11,746 nucleotides of DNA, from contig JAITJK010000219.1 in assembly GCA_031278935.1 (NCBI GenBank), positions 1 to 11,746 on the forward strand, in the 5' to 3' direction. This DNA comes from Spirochaetaceae bacterium (GTDB taxonomy: Bacteria > Spirochaetota > Spirochaetia > Treponematales > Breznakiellaceae). Below are positions 6,489-11,746 of this stretch, piece by piece. The position numbers and the translations under genes are program-made. The first letter of the stretch is position 1; every line of letters starts with the position of its first letter. The notes beneath the pieces were generated by a model that saw only the letters and a list, made by a program, of their open reading frames with translations, was not told where the DNA came from and did no database searches.

Positions 6489-7622
6489 ATGGCAAAAGTA
6501 GAATTAAAAGGTATTGGAAAGGTTTATGAGGGTGGTGTTCGTGCGGTGGATAATCAGAACATCGTCGTTGAAGACCGCGAGTTCTGCGTATTCGTAGGAC
6601 CCTCCGGCTGCGGTAAATCAACAACCTTGCGGATGGTAGCCGGTTTGGAGGACATCTCCGAGGGGGAACTCCTTATCGATGGGGAATTGATGAACGACGT
6701 TCCCCCCAAAGACCGGAATATCGCCATGGTGTTCCAGAATTATGCCCTCTACCCCCACATGACCGTGTATGAGAACATGGCCTTTGGGCTGCGGATCAAG
6801 AAGGTGGATAAGGCTGAGATTGAACGCCGGGTTCACGAGGCGGCGAAAATCCTGGACATCGAGAAGTTTTTGGAACGAAAACCCAAGGCATTGTCCGGCG
6901 GTCAGCGGCAGCGGGTCGCCGTAGGCCGGGCCATCGTCCGTAATCCTAAGGTCTTCCTTTTCGATGAGCCTCTTTCCAACTTGGATGCCAAGCTCCGGGT
7001 ACAGATGCGGGCCGAAATCTCCGGGCTCCACAACCGGCTCAATGCCACCATGATCTATGTAACCCATGACCAGGTGGAAGCCATGACTATGGCCAACAAG
7101 ATCGTAGTTATGAAGGACGGGAAGGTGCAGCAAATCGGTTCTCCCTTGTTCCTTTACAATCATCCTATTAACAAGTTTGTGGCGGGTTTCATCGGTTCGC
7201 CCCCCATGAACTTCCTCTCTGTGAAGGTCCTGGAAAAGAACGGCGCTATCGTACTTTCGGAAGAAGGGTCCTTTGAGGTAAAACCCGTGGCCGAACACAG
7301 CCCGTACCTCAAAAAGTATATAGGTAAAGAAATATTTTTCGGTATTCGCCCGGAAGATATGCTCTTTACGGATAAACCGGCGGCGGAAAACAATATTTCC
7401 TTCAGTATCACCGTGGTGGAACCCTTGGGCGCGGATATTCACCTCTGGCTGACCACGGGCAAGGGACAGCCCCTGGTGGCCCGGACCGAACCGACCCATA
7501 TCTTTAAGGTGGCCGAGACGGTCAACTTCACCCCCAAGATGGACAAGGCTCGGTATTTTGACCGGGATACGGAAGTGGCCATTCTGGCGGAGCTGGGCGC
7601 TGCGGCGGTCGGTAAAATGTAA
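6489..7622 (+). CDS. ugpC: Sugar ABC transporter ATP-binding protein (UgpC/MsmK/MalK type)
   Basis: This is the cytosolic ATPase subunit of a carbohydrate (CUT1-type) importer. In the 377 residues the nucleotide-binding domain has Walker A GPSGCGKST (37-45), the Q-loop VFQNYALYPHMTVYENMAFG (81-100), signature LSGGQRQRVAVGRAIV (135-150), Walker B VFLFDEPLSNLD (155-166) and switch histidine YVTHD (190-194). From about residue 235 the C-terminal TOBE/MalK-type regulatory domain follows, including FVAGFIGSPPMNF and FGIRPEDM. It has its own promoter and terminator, and no permease or solute-binding gene lies beside it. That fits the known pattern in which one orphan MsmK/MsmX-type ATPase powers several sugar importers encoded elsewhere. 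The substrate cannot be told from the sequence, so the gene symbol marks the family only. Confidence 0.93.
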   Translation: MAKVELKGIGKVYEGGVRAVDNQNIVVEDREFCVFVGPSGCGKSTTLRMVAGLEDISEGELLIDGELMNDVPPKDRNIAMVFQNYALYPHMTVYENMAFGLRIKKVDKAEIERRVHEAAKILDIEKFLERKPKALSGGQRQRVAVGRAIVRNPKVFLFDEPLSNLDAKLRVQMRAEISGLHNRLNATMIYVTHDQVEAMTMANKIVVMKDGKVQQIGSPLFLYNHPINKFVAGFIGSPPMNFLSVKVLEKNGAIVLSEEGSFEVKPVAEHSPYLKKYIGKEIFFGIRPEDMLFTDKPAAENNISFSITVVEPLGADIHLWLTTGKGQPLVARTEPTHIFKVAETVNFTPKMDKARYFDRDTEVAILAELGAAAVGKM

Positions 7623-7629
7623 ATTCTGT

Positions 7630-7657
7630 AGACCCAAAGGCCGCGAGCCTTGGGTCT
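7630..7657 (+). other. Hairpin after the ABC ATPase gene
   Basis: An inverted repeat AGACCCAA/TTGGGTCT (8 bp), extended by GG/CC beyond a bulged A, encloses CCGCGAG. It lies eight bases after the stop codon and is not followed by a T-run, so on its own it is more likely a 3'-end stabilising hairpin than a terminator. Confidence 0.5.
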
Positions 7658-7667
7658 GAAGTTTAGG

Positions 7668-7718
7668 GGACGGTTCTTTTTCCCGGTGGCAACCGGGCAG
7701 GGAGGCCGTCTTTTTTTT
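7668..7718 (+). terminator. Rho-independent terminator of the ABC ATPase gene
   Basis: The outer stem GACGG (7669-7673)/CCGTC (7706-7710) encloses an inner hairpin CCCGGT-GGCA-ACCGGG, and eight T residues (7711-7718) follow directly. This is a typical intrinsic terminator for the upstream plus-strand gene. Confidence 0.8.
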
Positions 7719-7769
7719 GTGTTGCCCGTGCTCTTTTCCAAGACTTTGCCGCTATGCTAGGATGAAAGT

Positions 7770-7874
7770 ATGAATACCCGCGCCGTCCGAGGGCTGTTGT
7801 TGTTGCCTTTTTGCCTCTGGGGTTTCGCCTTTGCGGCCTTGGGAGGCTGTCTTTTCGGGGTGGAGGCATCCTGA
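7770..7874 (+). CDS. 34-residue hydrophobic mini-protein coupled to sfsA
   Basis: An ATG at 7770 opens a 34-codon frame, preceded by AGGA at a workable distance. The product begins MNTRAVRG, continues with an unbroken hydrophobic run (residues 9-31, LLLLPFCLWGFAFAALGG then CLFGV) and ends EAS. The charge pattern, two Arg then a hydrophobic core, is that of a signal peptide or single membrane span. LGGC (24-27) resembles a lipoprotein lipobox, which would leave only eight mature residues. Its TGA (7872-7874) shares a base with the sfsA ATG, and the sfsA ribosome-binding site GGAGG lies within it, so translation of the two is probably coupled. I do not recognise a family. It may be a real small membrane protein, a leader peptide controlling sfsA, or a chance frame; the coupling and composition favour something translated. 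Confidence 0.45.
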   Translation: MNTRAVRGLLLLPFCLWGFAFAALGGCLFGVEAS

Positions 7875-9091
7875 TGGGTGTAAACCCGGCAGCGTCCCCA
7901 TCACGGCCCAGCGTCCGGCTTTTTACCCATGACCGGGAAGGGGTCTTTCTCAGGCGGCCTAACCGTTTTCTTATGATGGTCCAGGACGGTGAGGAGGAAC
8001 TGGCCTGTCATTGCCCTAATCCCGGACGTCTTGTGGAATTCCTCTTTCCCGGGGAGCGGATGATCCTGGAGAAGCGGGTGGCTAGAGCGCCGGGTAAGGC
8101 CAAGACGGACTGGACCATAGGAGGGGTGTATTACCGGGATGGGGTTGTGCCGCTCTTTGCGGCCCGGGCCAATCGCGCGGCGGCGCTCATCCTCCCGGAA
8201 ATCATCCCCGGTCTTAGGGAACTGTGCAGCGAGTACCCTCTGGGCGCTTCCCGGTTTGATTTTTTCGCCTTGGATGCCCAGAAGCGGCCCCATCTGATTG
8301 AGGTGAAGGCATGTTCTCTAGTGGAGGACCAGGTGGCGATGTTTCCCGACGCGCCTAGCCTCCGGGCCATGCGGCACCTTGAGGAGCTCGCGGCCCTAAG
8401 CCGGGAGGGTTATGTGGGGCATATCCTCTTTGTCATCGTCCATGGAAACCCGCAGGTTTTCATTCCCAACCTGCACACGGACCCCTTGTTTGCTGCGGGC
8501 CTCAGCCGTTCTGGTTTTGCTCCGGAACCATGCGAGAAGGAGACTCCCCCAGCGGCGGGCAAGGTGCGGATTCACGCGAGTCTGCTTCGCTGCGATCCCC
8601 AGGGGGAGGCGGTTTTGATTGCCCCGTATGTCCCGGTGGACCTGGGGTATGGGGCTTTAGCGGAGAGCAACCGGGGGAATTACCTTTTACTCCTGGAAGT
8701 ACCCCGCGAGACGGTGGTGCAGGTGGGCGCCCTGGGGCTCCGCACCTTTGTTCCGGGCTGGTACGTCTATACCGGCTCTGCCCAGCGGCATCTTTCCCAG
8801 CGCCTCCTGCGGCATCTGCGAAAGGTGCGAAAGCACCCGCACTGGCATGTGGATTATCTTACGCCCCACACGCAGAGCCTGAAGGCCCTCCCTATCATGG
8901 CCTACGAGAACCAGGAATGTGCCTTGGCTCAAGACCTGGAGGCGCTGGGGGGTACGGGCGTTCCAGGGTTTGGCTGTTCTGACTGCCATTGCCAGAGCCA
9001 TCTCTTCTATTTCCCGGCGCCGCCCTTGGGAAACCGTGCCTTCGTAGACCTCCTGTTAAGGTACCGGGCTCACCCTCACCAGCGGGTTTAA
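7874..9091 (+). CDS. sfsA: SfsA nuclease fused to a DUF123 (GIY-YIG-like) domain
   Basis: The 405-residue product joins two domains. Residues about 14-225 are SfsA, a DNA-binding/nuclease family first noticed as a sugar fermentation stimulation protein. CHCPNPGRL (45-53, family H..NtGr), SRFDFFALD (126-134), LIEVKACSL (141-149) and MFPDAPSLRAMRHLEEL (156-172) are the conserved nuclease-fold motifs. Residues about 267-382 are DUF123, a GIY-YIG-related domain. It shows RGNYLLLLEVP (267-277), GWYVYTGSA (295-303), RLLRHLRKVRKHPHWHVDYL (310-329) and GFGCSDCHCQSHLFYF (365-380). The linker (226-266) is poorly conserved. I chose the ATG at 7874 because GGAGG lies seven bases upstream; an earlier in-frame codon at 7811 would add 21 residues unlike SfsA. 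The stop of the 34-codon frame overlaps the start. Both domains are intact, so this is a true fusion, suggesting a two-site nucleic-acid enzyme; its substrate is unknown. Confidence 0.92.
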   Translation: MGVNPAASPSRPSVRLFTHDREGVFLRRPNRFLMMVQDGEEELACHCPNPGRLVEFLFPGERMILEKRVARAPGKAKTDWTIGGVYYRDGVVPLFAARANRAAALILPEIIPGLRELCSEYPLGASRFDFFALDAQKRPHLIEVKACSLVEDQVAMFPDAPSLRAMRHLEELAALSREGYVGHILFVIVHGNPQVFIPNLHTDPLFAAGLSRSGFAPEPCEKETPPAAGKVRIHASLLRCDPQGEAVLIAPYVPVDLGYGALAESNRGNYLLLLEVPRETVVQVGALGLRTFVPGWYVYTGSAQRHLSQRLLRHLRKVRKHPHWHVDYLTPHTQSLKALPIMAYENQECALAQDLEALGGTGVPGFGCSDCHCQSHLFYFPAPPLGNRAFVDLLLRYRAHPHQRV

Positions 9092-9243
9092 GACCCCTAG
9101 GGGGCGTGCGGTTAGGGATAAGGGTATAGGTCTCTCCGCAACTTGCCGACGTAACGCCCTGACATGGCCTGTGTCATTAGGAGAAGTGCAGCGACAAAGC
9201 AATCCAGAGGAGGTCCAATAACGTTACCTTGGCGGCCTTGAGC

Positions 9244-9273
9244 TTGACAGGTTTGGCTTCAGGCGAGCACAAT
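9244..9273 (+). promoter_or_regulatory. Promoter of tmk, possibly leaderless
   Basis: A perfect TTGACA (9244-9249) is followed after 18 bp by CACAAT (9268-9273); a 17-bp spacing would use GCACAA instead. The transcript would start at about 9280, at or one base before the tmk ATG at 9281. No Shine-Dalgarno sequence of normal position is present, only GGGG touching the ATG. Confidence 0.5.
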
Positions 9274-9280
9274 ACCGGGG

Positions 9281-9925
9281 ATGATTCTCAAGAATTTTGT
9301 GGTCTTTGAAGGGGGGGATGGTAGTGGAACCACCACCCAGCTCGGCTTATTGCAGCGTCGTTTCACGGGCTTGGTACCGACCTTACCGCCCCTCTATGCT
9401 ACCTGGGAACCCACGGACGGTCCCATTGGGAGGATCTTGCGGTCCGCTTTGAGTGGGGAGATTTCCCTGCAACGGGAAACCTTGGGGCTACTCTTTGCTG
9501 CGGATAGACAGGAGCATGTATACGGTCCCGGAGGAATCCGGGAACGAAGCGAGCGGGGGGACCTGGTGGTTTGCGACCGGTACGTGCTGTCGTCCCTGGT
9601 ATACCAAGGCATCGACTGCGGCGAAGAATTGGTCCAGAGGTGGAACGAAGCCTTTCCCCTGCCGGAAGGGATATTCTTTTTCGATATTGCCGGGGAAAAG
9701 GCGATTGTCCGTTTGGAAAAACGGCCGGTTAAGGACCGGTATGAATACCTGGACTTTCAGCTCCAGGTGCGGGAACGGTACCGGGCCCTGTTGCCCCAGT
9801 ATGAGCGGCAAGGAGTCTGGGTAGAAATCATCGACGCCTCCCAGGAACCCCTGACCATAGCGGAGGAAGTCTGGAGGGTCCTCAAAAACATGCCGATAGT
9901 AAAAGAAACCGGAGGGGGACTATGA
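9281..9925 (+). CDS. tmk: Thymidylate kinase
   Basis: Tmk phosphorylates dTMP to dTDP with ATP for DNA synthesis in the cytosol. The 214-residue length is normal. The dTMP-binding regions TWEPTDGPIGRILR (41-54), LFAADRQEH (71-79) and VVCDRYVLSSLVYQG (96-110, with the DRY motif) are present. LPEGIFFFDI (127-136) and the lid region VRLEKRPVKDRYE (143-155) follow. The P-loop reads EGGDGSGTTTQ (10-20): where nearly all kinases have the GK[ST] lysine, this protein has Thr17. The codons are clean and the frame intact. The start fits the family and there is no room for a longer N-terminus. It overlaps the next gene by four bases (ATGA). I am confident of the family, less so that catalysis is normal, although the lid arginines and lysines might compensate. 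Confidence 0.93.
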   Translation: MILKNFVVFEGGDGSGTTTQLGLLQRRFTGLVPTLPPLYATWEPTDGPIGRILRSALSGEISLQRETLGLLFAADRQEHVYGPGGIRERSERGDLVVCDRYVLSSLVYQGIDCGEELVQRWNEAFPLPEGIFFFDIAGEKAIVRLEKRPVKDRYEYLDFQLQVRERYRALLPQYERQGVWVEIIDASQEPLTIAEEVWRVLKNMPIVKETGGGL

Positions 9926-10584
9926 ACAAGCTAGAGGTCATGAAAATACCGTTACTCCCTATGCTCCCCCGGGGAGCGGTTCTCTTTTTGGCTGTGGTTC
10001 TATGTTTTATGAGTGCCGCGCCGCTTAAGGCGGACCGGATCCGCTACAAAGAGCAATTTTTTAGACTCTACCACCTGCATTACGTTCAATACCCGGACGA
10101 TACTATGGAAAACATCTATTGGCTTGAGAAGGCTTTACAAGCGGATTTTGCCAATCCCCTCTATGCGGTGGCCTTGATCGAAGACGAGGCGCAGTGGGAG
10201 AAGTACCAATATCTCTTTATGATGCATCTAAACCTCAAGATCATTGAGCAGTACTTGTTTTTGGGGAACAAATGGAACAAACGGCAGGCCTATTTTTATA
10301 ACGCTCCCTGGGCCGCAGGGAATCTGGAAAGTCTGGCCATCGCGGAGACTTGTTTTAAGGCGGCCCTTTCCTATTGGGACGAGGCCGTAAGCTGGGCCAC
10401 GAAAGCCCAGGATCGCCGGTTCCGCTTCGTGCAGCTAGATCGGGTCCAGTATTGGCAAGAGGAGGCCCACCGTATCCAGCGGCAGGACCTGGATTATGAA
10501 AAAATCATCCGCCGGGAACTGGGGCTTTTGCAAAAGGTCCGGGAACGTTTTCAATCCTTTACCGCTTCCCCCGCCCTACAGTAG
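9922..10584 (+). CDS. Secreted helical protein of unknown function downstream of tmk
   Basis: This is a 220-residue protein I cannot assign to a named family. Residues 1-37 look like a signal peptide: basic start (MNKLEVMK), a hydrophobic core RGAVLFLAVVLCFMSAAP (17-34) and a likely signal peptidase I cut after LKA (35-37). The mature part is rich in Tyr, Trp and Gln and almost entirely helical. YKEQFFRLYHLHYVQYPDD (42-60), YWLEKALQADFANPLYAVAL (66-85) and an AETCFKAALSYWDEAVSWA stretch look like TPR-style helix pairs. The C-terminal QRQDLDYEKIIRRELGLLQKV may form a coiled coil. There is no lipobox and no second membrane span, so a soluble periplasmic location is likely. It starts in an ATGA overlap with tmk, with GGAGGG upstream, so it is co-translated with it. 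Its style fits conserved treponemal periplasmic proteins, but that is an impression. Confidence 0.85.
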   Translation: MNKLEVMKIPLLPMLPRGAVLFLAVVLCFMSAAPLKADRIRYKEQFFRLYHLHYVQYPDDTMENIYWLEKALQADFANPLYAVALIEDEAQWEKYQYLFMMHLNLKIIEQYLFLGNKWNKRQAYFYNAPWAAGNLESLAIAETCFKAALSYWDEAVSWATKAQDRRFRFVQLDRVQYWQEEAHRIQRQDLDYEKIIRRELGLLQKVRERFQSFTASPALQ

Positions 10585-10591
10585 ATGGGGA

Positions 10592-10615
10592 CAAAAAAGG
10601 GGGCTTTCGCCCCCT
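10592..10615 (-). terminator. Rho-independent terminator of eno
   Basis: The stem AGGGGGC/GCCCCCT (10598-10604 with 10609-10615) holds a four-base loop. Read on the minus strand it is followed by T6 (10597-10592), so it ends enolase transcription 25-48 bases past the eno stop codon. On the plus strand no T-run follows the stem, so its effect on the tmk unit should be weaker. Confidence 0.82.
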
Positions 10616-10639
10616 GGATGAAAACCGCTTTTTACGGCC

Positions 10640-11746
10640 TTATTTTTTTAGATTGTAAAAGGCCTTTTTCCCGGCGTACTCCGCTACCCCTTCGAGCTGA
10701 TCCTCGATTCGCATAAGCTGATTGTACTTGCAGATCCGATCCGTACGGCTCATAGAGCCAGTTTTGATCTGCCCGGTTTCCAAGGCCACCACCAGGTCCG
10801 CAATGAAGCTGTCCTCGGTTTCGCCGGAACGATGGGAAATGACCGCCGTATACCCGGCTCGTTTAGCCATTTCCACCGCTTCGTAGGTCTCGGTTACGGT
10901 ACCGATCTGGTTCACCTTGATGAGGATGGAGTTACAGGAACCTTCCTTGATGCCTCGTTCAAGACGCTTGGTGTTGGTAACAAAGAAGTCGTCCCCGACG
11001 ATCTGAATCTTGGACCCCAGGGCCTTGGTCATCTTGACGTATCCGGCCCAGTCGTTCTGGTCCAGAGGGTCTTCGATAGAAACGATGGGGTACTTATCTA
11101 CCCACTTGGTGTAGAGGGCAATCATATCGTCCGCCGTAAGCAGTTCCCCGGGGTTGGATTTCCAGAACTTGTAGCCTTTCTTACCCCCCTCGTCAAACAG
11201 CTCGGAACTCGCGCAATCCAGGGCAATACCGATCTGGTCTCCTGGTTTATACCCGGCCTTTTCGATGGCCTTCATGATATAGTCCAGGGCCTCTTCGTTG
11301 CCGATGTCTGGGGCAAAGCCACCTTCGTCTCCTACGGCGGTGTTTTTCCCGGCGTCTTTCAGAAGTTTCTTCAGGGTGTGAAAGATTTCCGCAGTCCAGC
11401 GGACTCCCTCCCGGATGGACTCCGCTCCGATGGGCATAATCATGAATTCCTGGAAATCGATCTTGTTGTCCGCATGTTTGCCCCCATTCACGATGTTGGC
11501 CATAGGCACCGGAAGAAGATTCCCGTGGAAGGATCCCAAATACCGGTACAGCGGCACATCCAGGTATGCCGCCGCAGCCCGGGCAACCGCCATAGAAACC
11601 CCCAGAATGGCGTTTGCCCCCAGTTTGCCCTTGTTCTCCGTACCGTCCAGTTCGATCATGGTGCGGTCTATATCCACCTGATCCTGGGCGTCGGACCCCT
11701 CAAGCTCCGGGGCGATAAGGTTATTCACATTATCCACCGCCTTGAG
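10640..11746 (-). CDS. eno: Enolase (partial, N-terminus beyond window)
   Basis: Enolase converts 2-phosphoglycerate to phosphoenolpyruvate in glycolysis. The frame is open to the right edge of the window, giving 368 residues; with a usual length near 430, about 60-65 N-terminal residues lie outside. Seen in order are GANAILGVSMA, NGGKHADNKIDFQEFMIMP (substrate-loop His and Glu), VGDEGGFAPD (catalytic Glu), IALDCASSELFD (metal Asp), SIEDPLDQNDW (metal Glu), VGDDFFVTN (metal Asp), ILIKVNQIGTVTE (catalytic Lys) and SHRSGETEDSFIADL (His and Ser-Gly-Glu). All catalytic and magnesium-binding positions visible are intact. It ends FYNLKK and TAA, and its terminator follows. It is convergent with the tmk unit. 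Confidence 0.97.
   Translation of the reverse strand, partial: LKAVDNVNNLIAPELEGSDAQDQVDIDRTMIELDGTENKGKLGANAILGVSMAVARAAAAYLDVPLYRYLGSFHGNLLPVPMANIVNGGKHADNKIDFQEFMIMPIGAESIREGVRWTAEIFHTLKKLLKDAGKNTAVGDEGGFAPDIGNEEALDYIMKAIEKAGYKPGDQIGIALDCASSELFDEGGKKGYKFWKSNPGELLTADDMIALYTKWVDKYPIVSIEDPLDQNDWAGYVKMTKALGSKIQIVGDDFFVTNTKRLERGIKEGSCNSILIKVNQIGTVTETYEAVEMAKRAGYTAVISHRSGETEDSFIADLVVALETGQIKTGSMSRTDRICKYNQLMRIEDQLEGVAEYAGKKAFYNLKK

Noticed and set aside
6618..7637. Long minus-strand open frame (339 codons) opposite the ABC ATPase gene.
   Set aside because: Its translation is His- and Gly-rich with no recognisable motif, and the plus strand encodes an intact ABC ATPase; it is a shadow frame in GC-rich DNA.
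9094..9103. Perfect palindrome CCCCTAGGGG just after the sfsA-DUF123 gene.
   Set aside because: It leaves no loop and is not followed by a T-run, so it is not a convincing terminator; short palindromes of this kind can be chance.
9163..9243. A 26-codon frame starting at an ATG in the sfsA-tmk gap.
   Set aside because: It has no ribosome-binding site and no protein-like character; the GAGGAGG at 9207-9213 has no matching start codon downstream.
1..11746. CRISPR arrays, rRNA genes, riboswitches and insertion-sequence ends.
   Set aside because: Reading both strands I found no regularly spaced repeats, no rRNA-like sequence, no recognisable riboswitch core and no paired terminal repeats.

Overview
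The window looks like a chromosomal segment of a moderately GC-rich bacterium, most likely a host-associated spirochaete of the Treponema/Breznakiella group. The grounds are indirect: the mix of genes, a signal-peptide protein of treponemal style next to tmk, and tRNA genes without an encoded CCA end. No marker in the window proves the lineage.

Layout from left to right. Positions 1-598 hold the decayed 5' part of a Mu-type transposase on the minus strand, with a frameshift and two in-frame TGA codons. Next come two minus-strand tRNA genes, Glu(CUC) and Gln(CUG), behind one strong sigma-70-type promoter. A minus-strand operon at 877-3441 encodes a DUF3842 protein, LarE and an unsplit LarC. 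LarE and LarC are the sulfur-transfer and nickel-insertion enzymes for the nickel-pincer nucleotide cofactor of lactate racemase-type enzymes; larA and larB are not here. Divergent from it is a tightly overlapping plus-strand rfbA-rfbC-rfbD operon (3613-5911) for dTDP-L-rhamnose; rfbB is absent.

Positions 5912-6392 carry what looks like a frameshifted remnant, possibly of a small SET-domain protein. It is followed by a monocistronic sugar-ABC-transporter ATPase (6489-7622) with its own promoter and terminator. Then comes a 34-codon membrane or lipoprotein-like mini-gene translationally coupled to a fused SfsA-DUF123 nuclease (7874-9091). A thymidylate kinase with an unusual P-loop (Lys replaced by Thr) and a possibly leaderless transcript follows, coupled to a secreted helical protein of unknown function (9922-10584). 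The window ends in the 3' part of enolase on the minus strand, with its terminator in the convergent gap.

Most of the segment is housekeeping or envelope metabolism. The points worth a second look are the DUF3842-larE-larC linkage, the three-cysteine LarE, the Lys-less Tmk P-loop, the SfsA-DUF123 fusion with its coupled mini-gene, and the two decayed genes.
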